Part shown: positions 42,335 to 55,884 of the stretch, one piece after another
How positions within the stretch are numbered: position 1 is the first letter of the stretch
Layout: the number at the start of each line of letters is the position of its first letter
NCBI GenBank assembly: GCA_029851415.1
Contig: CM056741.1
Location: 180,589,021-180,653,020 of the forward strand
Length of the DNA: 64,000 nucleotides
DNA from: Eretmocerus hayati
Taxonomy: Eukaryota > Arthropoda > Insecta > Hymenoptera > Aphelinidae
Reading direction: 5' to 3'
Program-made: the position numbers and the translations under genes
Notes under the pieces: generated by a model
Databases searched by the model: none
What the model was told of the DNA's origin: nothing
What the model saw: the letters and a program-made list of their open reading frames with translations, nothing else

Positions 42335-43309
42335 CGGTAAGTGTGCCCAACGTGCCCCCTTTAAGCCATTTTGACAGTAGTTTTGGCCCACTTCAATATC
42401 AACTTACTCTATCGCATTTTGGAGCTTCGTCCAAGACCTTCAAAATAAGCTAAGGCAAGTTGAATCTTGACCAACAAGAGGCGAGCTATCACGATTCTCC
42501 TAAAAAGTTATTTTTGTGAGTTCGCAAGAGGGTGTACCCAACATGCCCCCATTAAGCATTCTCTCAACAACTCTGATCTACCTCAACATCTTCCATTACT
42601 TTGGCTCTCTTTAAAGCTTGTTTCAAGACCTCCAAAATGAGCTAAAGCCCGTCTAATAATTTCTGGGGGTGAACTGAGGGAGTCGAGCTGTCTTAGTTTT
42701 CCCAATGAAAACAGTGTAAATCAGCCATAGGATATAAAATCATTTTTGTTGGGATGCAACCACATTTGGAGCTTTGTGCCGGTCCGAGACCCAATTCCGA
42801 CCTATTTCGACGTATTTGGCGCGTTCTGAGTAATGAGAAAAGTCGTACTGATGAACACTCTCTTTCGAGATAACTGTATAGATGGGAGGCATGTTGGGTA
42901 CACACCCCAATTTTTTCCTTCTTGCATCCGATCTCCGTATTTTACTCATAAAAATGCATCAAATCCAAATTTTACAACTCCAAAACACGGATTTTGAAGA
43001 TTCTGAGAAAAGAAGGAATCGAGTGCGTTGAAGTACGTGGGGATTTGAGCCAAACATTTCCGGAATCGGTTTTACCAAACGCAATTTCGTTGGCAATTTT
43101 TAAATTTACAAAAACGAAATATGCAGAAACTCACTTCATGTTTTCTGGGAAACGCAGAAATCATTCGGGGTCGGTCCAAATGATTAATTTTCTCATATTT
43201 TAACATAACGAGCGGGGAAAAAATTCAGCGAAGGTACACGAGCGCCCAGTTCTGAGATCGGAAAATAGGGAGATATTGGGTACAGGGGGTATGTTGCGTA
43301 TAATTACGT
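42335..43309. mobile_element. TA-flanked element with reiterated TGCCCAACATGCCCCC motif
   Basis: TA at 42333-42334 and 43310-43311. The left end reads CGGTAAGTGTGCCCAACGTG; the right end read inward, ACGTAATTATACGCAACATA, aligns with it imperfectly. The motif recurs inside near 42532-42550 and 42888-42905 (inverse). No coding frame. Same plan as the elements at 26397 and 58597. Confidence 0.5.
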
Positions 43310-43527
43310 TACATGAGCTCGGTAAACGTCTCCTATAAGAATCTATTACGGTGAATCACGTTGCCAATGACATATAGATGATAAGCTAAAGCAGATCAGT
43401 CCCATATAGATGTGATAGCCAAATCACGAAAGTCCAGATCATGAGTGAAATGACATTGCAAAAAACAGGCACCGCATTAGTTACCGTGTTAAATACATAA
43501 TTCAAAAAGGCTTAGTGGACATCCCTA

Positions 43528-43776
43528 CACTGTGACAAGATATTTGACATCTTACGAAATTTTTCAACCACTGCATGGTCGAAAATTCAATCAATGTGTT
43601 CAAAGACTCAGATTTTTAAGACTGAATATGAAACTGAATCTTTGTGCAACAGGTTGTTACTGGCAAAATTTTAAAACAGTTGCTTGAAATCAGCTCCAAC
43701 AAGTGGTTGCATGAGTTGAAACTTGAACAACACCAATTGGTTGCAGTTTTTCTTACAACAACTTTTGCTTGCAGTG
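43528..43776. mobile_element. Small TA-flanked MITE related to the ATTCC element ends
   Basis: TA flanks CACTGTGACAAG on the left and ...CTTGCAGTG on the right. The interior has AACAAGTGGTTGCATGAGTT and CCAATTGGTTGCAGTTTTTC, like the AACCA..TGGTTGAAG arms of the elements at 28474 and 40234. The match of the ends is short, so confidence is modest. Confidence 0.4.
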
Positions 43777-43778
43777 TA

Positions 43779-45685
43779 TAGCACGGAATTAGAGATCAAT
43801 GACACTCAGAACCCATAGATCAGCAGATTGATTAAGAGAGTACTCTGGTCGAGAAACTTCCAAGAGAGTCCCTCTCCAAAGTGGCTGTACGTCTTTCAGG
43901 GTAACAATTGAAAGTCGAGATGAATGTACATGCGGGATTTAATTATATTATGCCTAAGAAAAGAGGGGAGCAATGAGGATGATGGTTCAGTTCAATCGGT
44001 CAAATTTGGATAAACTCGAGTCGAGACCATGTCGAGACATATCACAGTCGCTGAAGCACCAGCAGCAGTATCATCATCATTGTCAATTTTCTGGCACAAG
44101 AAGTGGCCCCCGCCAGTACGGCGGCAATAATCGGTTCAATGAACTTTTAAATTACATGCCCGGTGCTCGAAAGGGGGGAACTGTATTTTGTGTGCGGGTG
44201 GCACCGTTTTCGCGATATAATTGAGTCAGGGTCAATTTCGTTGCGGTTCGTGCTGATGCTGATGGTAAAAGTATACTCATGCTGATGCCATTGCCTGCAC
44301 TCGAAATTAAAACGTCTTCAGAGATATTTTGTGAATACAGAACATTTTTGCTCACGTAATAACAGAATTTGCGTACAGTGAGGCAAGAATTAAATTCTGT
44401 ACGTTGTGCGTTAATCTTGAACTGTATACTATAGTTTGATTCACTTCTTTACGTTGCCGCGAGAGGGAATCATCATCATACTAAGCGCAGAAACATCATC
44501 GTCACGAGATCGATGATGCGTATATTAGTTTGTTGTCAGTGATGTGATCAATTTTGATGTCTCAAGAAATTGTTGAGAAGCCCATGCATCACAAAAAATG
44601 CATCGGCTTACGCCTCTTGAACGGTTTATTGGTAAAATTTTCAGTGAACCCTTTTCTGGGATCTTGTAAACCTTTTCAAAGTTTTGAAATTTGAAAAAAT
44701 CTTTCTACATTTTTTGTGATTGAGTTATGAGCAGTGAAAGATGGAAAACGTTGAACATGCGAATATTACGGTGTAGAAAGAAGTTGTACACTCTCCGTTT
44801 GTCACCAAAATAAATATATATTGTTGCGGGAAAAACTGTTCAGCCCCTTAAGAGTAACCTCGGCCTCGGTAGAAGATCCACCGATCAGATTTTGATCAAA
44901 CTTGGTATCGGGATGTCAAAAGAACACAGTAGAAATTTTACGAGTCTTGGTTACCCCTGTGGCAAACAATCAGAATTAATATCTTTAGAGGTTGAGCGCG
45001 GTATCTTATGAGGCATCGCATTAATTGTTAAACTATTAAAGACTGGCCGAACAGTTTTCGTCAATATTACGCTTATTTGTAGATAGTTACACAAAAAAAG
45101 ATCTTGAACTTTCTTTCGAGCTCTATACGTTATGGTTTATGAAGAAATTCTGATCAATTCTCAGCGTGAAGTCACGAATAAGTCACAAATAAGACAAATG
45201 TGCTGATAATCATGAATCGATAATTCATAGTTCATGCTTTGGATACTTATGCAAATTCATGTGTCAGCATATTGGGATCTGATGAACACATAAGACAAAA
45301 ATGTAGGCAAATTCGCGAAGTTTTGAGATAATTGATAATTTTGACTTGGTAAAACCCAGATCATCTAGAGATAGGTAAATATGTTGTTTTTTTACACTGA
45401 ATTCACTTCTTAGGAGGTTCCGAAGAAGCATAATGCACGTAAAATCTCTTAAAACATTCAAGCAAAAACGTCACTCATCACACCGGATATCTAGAGAGAC
45501 ATAATGAGATTTCTCATAGTTTTGTTCATTCGGTAGTGTTTTAGAGGTGCAATCTGGGTTAAACGAGTGCTCCTGACTGGAATCCCAGTAAAGTCAAACT
45601 CGATCAGAGACTCAGAAGACGTAAGAAACGGCTCGTACAATGACGAGTTATTATTACCCAGTTGAAAATTTGGTCAAACGATGAA
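43779..45685. other. Noncoding DNA, weak open frame
   Basis: A plus frame at 43973-44224 (83 codons, with short Gln and His runs, KHQQQYHHHCQF) overlaps a patch that could be an exon, but no start context or splice pair is convincing. Otherwise nothing is recognised. Confidence 0.35.
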
Positions 45686-47345
45686 TTTTTTTTTATTTTA
45701 ATTCAAATTTATTGGGTGCTTAGGGAGACCCTATATGCTCACGATAGCAATTCACAGTAGTGTGACAAAATTGGCAAAAAATGGAAGTAGTAACATTGTA
45801 GTGGCTTGAGTAACATTCGTTAGATAGACGATGAAGTGCGCAAGTATATATATTTCATATGGTGCAAAGAGTGATCCGTTTAGATCGAGGTGGTTGGGGA
45901 CAAGGTTAGGATGAATAGGGAAGGCTGAAATCAGTATTGTGGAAAAATGCCAAGGAGCTCTTCTGGGATAGGTTCAAGCTTCTTTTGCGCAGCTCGTTTC
46001 AGCCAATTTGAGAGGTCTTCCGAGAGTAAGATATGGACCGAAGTGTAGATCTCAACGGCTCCAGTCCGACTGCCTCGATATCTAAAGGTGGGAGTTTGTT
46101 GAGGGTACGCGATGCCGGATGTGTGAATGATTGATTCTGTGCTTCCGTGCGCTAGGCTTTATAGTAGAGAATCTTCTTCGTACCACGATCAGATTGGCGA
46201 AGAGATGAGAGCTCGCTCGTCAGTGTGAGGACTGATCGAAGAAACGTGGGCTGACCGCTCTTCAGCACACCAAGCGCTAGGGTACCCAGTAGATATTCTC
46301 GTCGGCTTTCGGCTGCCAAACAGCCTAGTGCAATACGATAGGGAGTAACATGGGCGCGTCGAGGTATTGTCCTGTATATGAATCGAACACATGCGTTGTT
46401 GAGACGGTGCAGTTTCAGGTTTTGGGCTTTGCTTAGACCCGTGAGCAAAGTGGCACTGTAATCAAGATGGGGGAGTACCAGTACTGAGACCAATTGCTGC
46501 TTCAGATCACGCGGCAGGGAGTTGGCTACTGCTCTGAGTGAATGTAGTGTACTCTTTTGGATATGGCATTGATCTCTGTTTGCCAGTCGAGTGATTGTGA
46601 GACTTGCACTCCTAAGATCTTCATGGTAGTGGCATATGAAATCGGTGTTTCAAGTACTTGGACCAGCGGGGTGTTGTTGAGCTTCATTTCTTTGAGGTAG
46701 AGCTCGCTGCCGAGAATCATAGCAGACGTTTTCTCGGCGTTTAACTTGAGACCATTCCTGGTTGCCATGGGTTGCCCATGCAGCTACTGCTTGGGATTCT
46801 CGGGTCATTAGGATGACGGTTTCAAGTAGATCACCTGGTGGAAAGTGGCAATAGATATAAGTATCGTCCGCAAACTGGGCATGGAAAGCTTTGGTGAGTA
46901 CGCAAAGATGAGGAAGAGGAGTGGTCCTATAAGACACTTCCTTGTGGGACTCCACCATTGACCCGTGCCCATTCTTCGTGTGAGCCATCGGCATGTCGAA
47001 CTACTTGGAACCGATCTTTTAGATAGTTGCCAAACCAGCGAATGACCCGATCAGTACATCCCAATTCGCGTAGCTTTTTGAGAAGTTTAACATGGGAAAT
47101 CATGTCAAAAGCCTTCGAAAAATCGAACGAGATTAGTAAGGTTAACTTGCGTTTATCAATGCCCAGTCGAGTGTCGTTGAGAATCCCTAGTAATGCCGTT
47201 TGAGTGGAGTGATGGGAGCGAAAACCTGACTGGTGGCAATTGAGGAATTTGTTCGACGTAAGATATGACGAAAGTTGTCCATGAACGATGCGTTCTAATA
47301 TTTTTGAGAGCTCCGGGAGTTGCGCGATGTTATGAATGAATAAGA
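45686..47345 (-). pseudogene. 5'-truncated non-LTR retrotransposon RT (Jockey/CR1-like)
   Basis: The minus strand encodes a reverse transcriptase in broken frames. ISFDFSKAFDMISHVKLLKK (~47050-47130) is the RT A motif. FADDTYIYCHFPP (~46840-46880) is the catalytic YADD-type box. NGLKLNAEKTSAMILGS (~46690-46760), KILGVQVSQSLDW (~46570-46630) and a C-terminal HLDYSATLLTGL (~46440-46475) complete the order known from Jockey/CR1-type elements. Frame changes near 46500, 46760 and 46900 make it non-functional. The 3' end is an A-rich tail, seen as a T-run at 45686-45700. No endonuclease domain is present, so it is 5'-truncated. Confidence 0.85.
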
Positions 47346-48059
47346 GATCTGGAAACTTTGAGGCTGTTGATAGACCACATTAACCATACAAAATAGTTGG
47401 ACATCGCCTAAAACATCATGATGGAACCTTGAGAAGCACCAAATTTTGATTCAAATGTTCGAAAGTCAGTATAGTGTCCATGATTCTGGCAGGACCCACC
47501 GGGTCCATAAAGGGTTAAACCATAGTTCAACAATTTAACATAAGAGTGAGATTAAATTTCTCAACTGTGAATCAAACTTTTCCTAAAATGTGGCCTTAAC
47601 GAATCATTCTGATTGGTAAAGATTTCTTACTGTTGAGTTGAGGGCAGGTTCATGCTTAACTCGTTGTAGTGAGCTTCACTGGAATTTCACTCCAAGTGAG
47701 TCAAATTTGACTCACTTGGAGTCAGATTCGTGCGACTCAAAGCTTGGAGTCGCACGAATCTGAATCCCTTGGAGTCAAAATTGACTCCAACAGGTTTAGA
47801 GAGTTCTTTTTCGACTGCATCCTAGGAAAATCTTGGCTCCGGACCCGCAAAATTCATGAGATTTCTCATGAATTTTGCGTACATTGCCCAGGTTAACTCA
47901 GACGTACACAACTTCTTCCCCATCTACTATACCTAACTTATTGTTAATTGTGAGAGTTGCCATGAGATCTTCAGAGGAAAAATTTTTATGGATTTTCAAG
48001 AAAAGAGTTACAAGATCTCACCAAATCCTTCACGCTATCACGTTAACGCGACCATAGAA
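47346..48059. other. Noncoding DNA with a palindromic MITE at 47670-47810
   Basis: A near-perfect foldback is centred on AAGCTT at ~47742. Arms GATTCGTGCGACTC (47725-47738) and GAGTCGCACGAATC (47747-47760) match exactly, with outer arms of CAAATTTGACTC.CTTGGAGTC type. The same GGAGTCAAATTTGACTC-like words occur in the palindrome at 49557. The rest of the stretch is unassigned. Confidence 0.5.
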
Positions 48060-48365
48060 CTTGAAAACACATCTCACACGAGGAAACTCCGATGATTCTC
48101 GGAGTTCTACATGATTCGTCGGAAGCTCGTACTACCCAATTTGTATTGAAAACTTCGTTGTTCCACACAAATTGTGAGAGAATCGGAGGAAAGTGATAAC
48201 AACTCGGCCGCGGTAACCTCCTAACCTATAATATGAGCACATTTCCATTCTCATTTACTTCTGATTCTCTTGCGATTTGGGCTGAACGACGAGTGAACGG
48301 ATTCAAGTTAGATATGATAACAAGTATTCGTGCACTCGTCGAAGAGAATCGAAGGAAAATGGAAA
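48060..48365. mobile_element. TTAA MITE, copy 4 (fragment)
   Basis: It shares with copy 1 the words CTTGAAAACACATCT, AACTCGGCCGCGG, AACCTCCTAACCTATAATAT and the CGATTTGGGCTGAACGACGA module. Both tips are lost. The open frame at 48226-48444 lies over this repeat. Confidence 0.6.
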
Positions 48366-49556
48366 CTTTTAGATTCGCAGTGCCAATAATCGACAACCAT
48401 GCAAAATTTTTATAACAAATTCCTCCGACATGCATGAAAATCAATGGAATTTTTTGACATATTTTGATTGGTCTAGCAGGAATTGTCGCAGGCTCAGAGA
48501 CGATTGGAGGTATAGATAACTTTTTTATCAGTTTGGATAACTTTTCTACGTTCGAGTTACACCAAAATCAAAGGCTTTCATCATGCTAATGCGGCAAACG
48601 AATTCGGTCTTTTTCGAGAAATACCTATTTATTCTGAGCCTTCGAAGATGAAAAAGCACGGTGTTTTCGGCGGTATTGTGGTACTTAGGTTTCCGAACTG
48701 TTAACTGCGAATTGGCGTTGCAAGGTTTTTACTGTGAACTTGATATTTCAAATCAGAATCAGACACTAATTGAACAAATTTTATTAATAAGAAGCATACC
48801 GTCTAGCACATCGACGAGACAATTTTTTTCTTGTGCATTCGAGCCGTTTGATATATTCGTATTGAAAATCACTCACATAACTATCCTTGTTGATGAATTG
48901 AGTCGACGGAGAAAGGACGCTTCTCATTCTGGTGAAAGTAATCATAAGAGAACAAATTTCGAGGACTGAGAATATGTGAAGCACAATAGCAAAAGGGTGA
49001 TAATAATATTGATGTAAAAATTACAGCAAAATCAAAAATTTCTGAATTCTAACTCATTCTTAGTTTTTACAAGATGGGGACTATAAAGATGGTTGAAAGA
49101 TCCAAAACTTTAGTAGGTAGTTTATTACGCACAGAACTGACGTTTATCCTTGAGTTTGAACCCTAATCTTTTTGAAAGAATAATATTTTTGCTCGCAATA
49201 TTGCGCAATCAATTGGACATGTCTCTATTAGCATATCGGTTTCACCTCTGATGTGATAATAACACCCTGACAGTATATATGACGTCATCAATTCAAATCT
49301 ACTCAAATATTTAAAATGAACATTTTATCATAACGATGTATCTTTCATCAGAATACGCGATCAGAGGGTTTTAGGACTTGGAAAGATTAATCTTTCAAGT
49401 ACGCTGTGGATAATTATTGAATGACGCACTTGGAACACTACAATCACAAAGAAAAATAAAAAACATAGGAAATTATATTTGATCTTGATCTGCGCAAAGA
49501 TTGTCATCAGGAATTGTGATGTACAGGTTTTGTTTACGAAGATAAGAGTGATTATT

Positions 49557-49692
49557 GACTCACGTTGGAGTGAAATTTGACTCCAGCTTGGAGTGATGAA
49601 TCACACCAGTTCGGTGTGCACGAAACTGACTCATAGCTTTGAGTCAAATTTCACTCCAAGGGAGTGAAATTTCACTCCAACGAGTTTCGAGA
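49557..49692. mobile_element. Palindromic MITE, GGAGTGAAATTT type
   Basis: Both sides carry GTTGGAGTGAAATTTGACTC and its inverse, ending at CACTCCAACGAG. The centre has CACACC..GGTGTG. It belongs with the foldback at 47670-47810. The target duplication is unclear. Confidence 0.45.
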
Positions 49693-51720
49693 GAACCGTA
49701 AAATTCAATATCAATCAATGTTAAAACCATGCTCATAGGTTTGAGTTTGGAGTTTTGGCTTGGATTTGGCATACTTTTGGCAAGAGTTAATATGAGCTGA
49801 TTTTCATATTTAAGAACGATTTGAATTATATGTTGTAATATAATGATGATACAACTAAAATAATAATATTCTAAATATACGGGGGGCTAGATAGCCTATT
49901 TGACAGATGGTAAAATTGTAATACGAAGATTTTCCATCAAACATGTTGAATTTTTACAATGAACGATCATGCTTGTGCCCAGTCTAAAAGAATCATCGTA
50001 GAGTCTCAAACTGTATCCTATATTTTTTTTAAAGCGATAGACAAGTGAGCAAAATGTATTAAATCTTCTTCATATTACAGTCAATTCTTTATTTATGGAA
50101 GTGAAAAGCGGGCAAACATCACAACTATCATTGTTGAACTCATTCAGAAAGACAGACTTCGTTACCGACCTTGATGTGTGCAAAACTGTGAGCGAAGTAC
50201 GTCAATGTGTTATCAAATTCAGGCACGTCAATATCTTTCAGTTTGTTTCGTTTATACAGGAGTTACATTCGAGTATAATCTGAAAATTTGTTGAATAATG
50301 GTAATTTTGGGGTTATCATCATAAAGAGTTGAATCTACAATTTTTTATTGCAATAATAATGGATCATTTTCAGTTCTATACTATAAGTTGAAGCTGTATC
50401 GATGTAAACCATTCCTAAGGAAAGATAAATACAAAAGAAATGACAATTCTTACTAACTATCTCGATTGAATAAAGATCAACAACAATCATCGGGGGATGT
50501 ATCGGTTTGAAAGATTGCAATATGATGAGCTCGATTTATCCAAAGCACAAAATTATGTACATTCTTTATGATATCAAGAATCTAGCAAATTTTTTGAAAA
50601 AAAAAAAAAAAACAAACATGAGCCAAAATTTTCTTTACAATTGTGTTCCAAAATCGAAAACTTGATCAGAAACCTCTCTTCACGAGCCACATGATCCAAC
50701 CCCAGCCAAGGCGAAAAATTTTCTCCCTGGGATTTACCAAGTTTGATCGTATTGTTAATACCTAAAAAATACAGGAACAAGAATGGAAAATTTATCCTTG
50801 GTATAGTCATATCTCCCACCCAAAAATAAATCATCAAGAACGGTTCAATTTTGTGCCGAATTGGAACAATGTTACTTTAACTGAAACTCTTTTACAGTGA
50901 TTCGGAGGCTTGGATGTAAATTCATATTTTGACGTTCTCTTACACATGTGATTCTCCCGGATTTTTTTGAACCTATCATTTCTCAAACAGTACCTAAATC
51001 AAGTACCCAAAATCCATCATCAACAAAAGTGAAAATGTTCGTTCTAGTAAATATTTACTCAAAAAGAGATCCGTTTGTCATTCAAGCTTCAAGAGAGTCA
51101 TTCAAGATCTATTTGTTGAATAAAATCATTTTGGAGATGACTGACACGACCTTCGACATGGTTTTTTCAAAAATTAACCCTTAATTATACCACTGTGGAA
51201 TTTTGTGACGCTCCAACTACTGTGGTAAACTCGAAAATCTACTGAGAAACTGTTATGAAAAAAATATCTTGATGGAATTCAAGAACTCGAGAATCTGTAT
51301 GAACATAATTGAATTGTAGGAAAGTGTCCTGGTTCCCACGGAAAATTCTTTAAAAAACTACTTTTGTAGGTTAGGCCGATGACAAAGTTTATAATCATCC
51401 GAAAAACCACATCAAAAGTTGCAAAATTCACTCCTGACATGATTTTGTCACCTTAAATGGGTCTCAAATTAGCTATTGGACCCCAAAAAATGAGGGGATT
51501 GTCAAAAATGAACTTTTTATTTGTTGCGATTGGCGGATTTTGGGTACTTAATTTATCAGTGTTTTGAAAAAAACTATCAAAATTTTTCGAACAGTCAAGT
51601 TTGAGAGAAAACATCACGACACGAGTTCACATATAGTTCCCGAGAGGCTGAGAAGAAATTTCAGCGTTTCAGCCCTAGAACAAATTTTGGTGGTGCCAAA
51701 ATACTACCACAGTGGTAAAT
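49693..51720. other. Noncoding DNA, nothing recognised
   Basis: Several 60-90-codon frames (for example 50095-50283, 50574-50837, 50948-51184) lack any domain, bias or splice context. No element edge was identified. Confidence 0.4.
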
Positions 51721-51893
51721 GAGGGTGCCTTTTCACGACGCAAAATTTTGTCCCCCACATCCCATCTCTCGCCGTTGGAGCGACAGAGACAATTCCCTGC
51801 TTCATGGTGTGGACCAATAGTTTCTCTCTTTTGCTCCAATGGTGAGAGATAGACAGCGGGGGACAAAATTTTCCGCAGTGGATAGGCACCCTG
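51721..51893. mobile_element. Short inverted-repeat element, AGGGTGCCT ends
   Basis: AGGGTGCCTTTTCAC..AAAATTTTGTCCCCC at the left is mirrored by GGGGGACAAAATTTTCCGC..AGGCACCCT at the right. A second inner pair, CTCTCGCC.TTGGAGC / GCTCCAATGGTGAGAG, makes it almost wholly palindromic. Flanking TGGTAAAT / TGGGTTAA are similar but not an exact duplication. A hAT relation is possible. Confidence 0.5.
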
Positions 51894-54646
51894 TGGGTTA
51901 AAAGATTATTCATCAGTCTAATCTTCATTTCAGGGAAGTTACCAGGAAAATTCAGAAACTTTTCGCCCGTTGAGAGACATTTATAATGATTCTTGGACAG
52001 AGGGTTTGTGAAAATAATTTTTTCATATCTTTCACGGCACCAATTTTTCAAGGTTTAATAAATTTATCGGGATGTGCAGCCAAAAGTTTACCACGAAGGT
52101 GAAAGTGTAACTCTATTTCACTTGAGTCATTAAGGATTAAGATAAAGTGCAACAACATTGGTAGCAAATTCTCACGGTACAAAAATTACGAAAAATTTTT
52201 TCGAAAAGATATTCGTTTAAGAATTTTTGATTATACGTAATTCAAACGACGCAAAATGAGCATGAAGTATATTCCCGCATCGACTGAAGACCTTCTGACA
52301 CACCCAGTTAATAGTTGTCTCAGTATGAGAAAATAAACACACTCACGTGATATCAAAAATATGCAGAGAAAATTTCAACCCAAACACTTCATCACCATTA
52401 ACTAAAAATCACAATAAACTGCAAACAGATCAACCAGTCAAATTCATATAATAATTACACATAAACGAGCTTGAAAATCGTTGTACAAGGAGAACAGGTG
52501 TGCTCAATATAATACAAACTGCTCGAAGATATCACATGCGTTTAGTCTCGTGACTATGCCATATAATCATAAGCCAATGATGATGCACTCGACAACAACA
52601 CAAAGCAGCATTATGAACAAAAATAACTCTCTCGTCGCAAAAGATAGATACGTTATGTATATACGAGCCGCAGAGGATTCACTGGAAGCAGTGGAAGCTC
52701 GTATTCTGGTGCAGGTTGAAAATGCATCTCTCAAATATAGTCTATGCTAGCGCTGCATTTGCAAAAATGTTCTACCTTACCGACCGAGTTCGAACCCGCG
52801 CAAAAAGCTATAACTGCTAGGCTATAGATCTGGAGGAGGCACTGACCTCGATAATATGCGCATATAGCATTGGCAAGTCGTCTCACCCGGTGACCTACAT
52901 ATTCTCAACCGTGCAAGCATTGCACTATTACACGATATATAGACGAAGTCTACGTCATCGGATGCATAGATGCATTAGCGTAAAGCGCGCATGTACTTTT
53001 GCAGCGTCGTCAGACTGCGCGTGACTGCATCGCAAATTGTAAACACAACACCCGCACGATTACATCTTATATATTATATATAGCTATAGTTTAGTGTTTT
53101 AATGTTATATAAGCTTTGTAAATTCAATATTCTATGGGGCGTTGAATTTTGAGTTTAGAAAATTACGTTTAAACATGTATAGAATTTCACAAAAATGATG
53201 TATAAAAGCTCGTAAGAAGAGCTTGCGATTCTGCGCAGGAATATTGAATCTCTTCTCACCGATGATGCGCGGCATCAGAGGGTTTTTGGATGCCCTAAAA
53301 AACTATCTAAGAAGTCGAACAGTCCACCCACATCACTCTCTTTATTCTCTGCGAATTTGTGTTCGCTCATTGGAGCGTAAAATTCTATAGCGGCTGATCT
53401 CAAGGCTATGTGAGGAGAGGATATCGATCGTCAAGGGTTCTTCTCCTTATCTATTTATCTTCTTTTTTTTCCATGTGCACGACATTTAGCTCATTTGGAT
53501 GACATGAGTCTGATAGCTGTCGGTATATATCGTGGTAATACACATCAGATTTCTTCGCGTTATCAAAACTGACAACTCGTTTGATCGAGTATAAGCTGAT
53601 TACGAATTTTTATCGTTTGAGATCAGAAAACCCTATACGCGGGGTTGTTGATTGTGCATCATTTTGGCCCACGAAAATGATAAATTGATGCAAGGTTTCA
53701 CTCGTAACTGCGGTTTGTTCTGTGGGCCTCTGGATATGAAAATCGGAAGAAATTTGAATTAGCTTTCAATGACACGGAGGATCGATGAATTACAGTTCGA
53801 ACATGAATCTTTGAGTTGGATTTCCTGACAACCCCATTGGTTGGGAAGATTTTGGACAATTGGGGACTTTGCCGAGCTCATAGTATTGTGCGAGCAGTTT
53901 TGATGCAAATCCATCTTTACAATGTCGGATAGTTGTGTGTAAGCTGAGGGTTTGATTTGGATTCGCAAGAAGGTGGATTATGTCATTGGTACATTTAGGG
54001 GGTTTTGACTCTGCATATGCGTCGTGATGAATTCAAAAATCCAAGTTCAGTCGACTCCAGAGGACGAAATGGACATTTGGACCCTTTATCAAGCATTATA
54101 ATAAAATACGGGGACTTTTTTAAAATCGCCCCAAAAACTATTAACATAGTTGCGCACTAATAGAATACACCCTAGGAAATTGCTATAATAGAGTGCATTC
54201 CAAGTCGTAGAAACTTGTGGGAGCTTGGAACACGGAAAATCCCACTTTCGAGGGAACTACTCATACTCAAAAGAATAATTACCAAAAATTTGTTTTTTTT
54301 TTTTTTTTGTACAAAGGGTAAAATTTGGCATACAATGAGTGGTGAAATAGATGATGAACGTTCACATGGTTGCTGATGTGAAAGCACCCTTTGCAACGTC
54401 CCAAACACTCAGAATTCATTTTCCTGATGGGTATTAGTTATGAAACAAGACTAATCTTAAAGGTAGGCACGGTTTCTGCTCATTCAAAAACTTATCGTTG
54501 GTAGGGCTACAAAATAACTTGGGGTAAACTCGATTTTCGTTACTAAAATGTAAGAGTTATTTAAAGAGAGAGAATGTTTTGAGGCAGGCGGGGCGTATTG
54601 GATACGCAGTGATATTATTTTATAGAAAAAAAAGAAAAAATATATA
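51894..54646. other. Noncoding DNA with a CpG-richer patch
   Basis: Mostly AT-rich. The patch at ~52740-53060 has more CpG and GC-rich words and could be regulatory. A plus frame at 52481-52750 (89 codons) has no recognised domain. Nothing else can be supported. Confidence 0.35.
52786..52824 (-). ncRNA. tRNA-like Pol III box pair (possible SINE head or tRNA relic)
   Basis: On the minus strand TAGCCTAGCAGTTATAGC resembles a tRNA D-arm/A box. It is followed closely by GGTTCGAACTC, a near-perfect B box. The distance is too short for a tRNA, as if the anticodon arm were deleted, and the T-stem does not pair well. It may be a decayed tRNA or SINE. Confidence 0.25.
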
Positions 54647-55884
54647 CGGGAGAGTGGGGTAAAATTGGATGGATTTTGCAGTGGGGCCATCTGACGATAC
54701 TTGGGGCTAGGCGCGCTATGGAACTTTCAAGTTCAACTATTGAATAGATTGCAAAAAAAATTTCAGACCCCTAGGTCTCAGCGTTCACACTTTTTCTTGA
54801 AGTTGGAAAAAAAAATCTGTCCAAATTCGCCCCGAGCTTGATGGCACTTTTGACAAGTTTTGGGAGCAAATTTGCACAGCCTTCCAAAATTGAGGTATTA
54901 TTCTACGGTACGGCATTATTCCCTACCTATTAGAGTCGCATTTGCTCATCAAAACACGTGGTGATAACCCAGAACCAAGAGAAACCCGCCTGAGACTTTT
55001 ACATTCTCCCATAGCCTCATAAGCGGGCCGTTTTCATATCATTTTTTAACATTATTGGAATAGGCACTTTATTACAGCACTACCGTCTTCAGCAATCAGT
55101 AATCGACTCGCGGCTTCTAAGAGTCGACTTTTTTTCGTTTTTCTTCACATTGGAGGTACCCATACTTGCCCTACGTCAACGATCCCGCTGATATTGTGTA
55201 ACATTCAAGGCAATGTCAACGAATGCGACAGTGAAAATGCGGAAATCCAGCACTATTTTGGAACACGTTGAAGGCGACTTCTGCCCTCTAAACTGACTCC
55301 TAAGACGGCCATTGGACATAATAACTTCATTTTCTCACCCATTTTCAATCACCTAACTCACCCTCAACCTCCCGCGCTTCGAAAGACTCGCACAAACGCA
55401 TACGCGCCTCGATACGCGCAATTATGCTCGAAAAACATGGACGCGCGATTGGTCGACCGATTTTAGATGGGATTTAGCATTGTCCAAATTTGCCCCATTC
55501 AGTTTGTCCTAAAGTGCCCCCAAGCGTTTTTTTCGCAAAATTGTGATAACTTGGGTTCAAGAGGGCCGATTTTGACCCACGACGGCTCAAAGTCTTCGTT
55601 TTGTGACGTAGTTTTTGACCCCCGAATGGCGATTAAGCCGACCTACTTCTGCAGAAGCAGCGTGAACTTTTGCATTTGGAAAATAAACCGCGTGAGGCCC
55701 TCGAAAAGCACCCCTATGTCAGCGAGGACTTCCAGTATCGTTTCAGGAGGTCTAACCGCCATAAAAACGATTGTCTGTAATGGTATTACAAGATAATTTA
55801 CGCTGCGAAAGCCTAGACTCGCTTCCGACCGAGCTATCTCACTTATCCAATTTTGCCCCCGTCCAATTTTGCCCAACTCTCCCC
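54647..55884. mobile_element. TA-flanked element with reiterated GGGCAAAATTGGAC motif
   Basis: TA at 54645-54646 and 55885-55886. The ends align well: CGGGAGAGTGGGGTAAAATT and, inward from the right, GGGGAGAGTTGGGCAAAATT. The motif recurs inside (near 54820-54835 and 55485-55520). Frames at 55467-55796 and 55643-55915 lie on opposite strands of the same sequence and are not supported. 1238 bp, same plan as three other elements here. Confidence 0.65.

Noticed and set aside
48661..48969. 102-codon plus-strand frame
   Set aside because: No recognisable domain, composition bias or splice context; length is within chance for this AT content.
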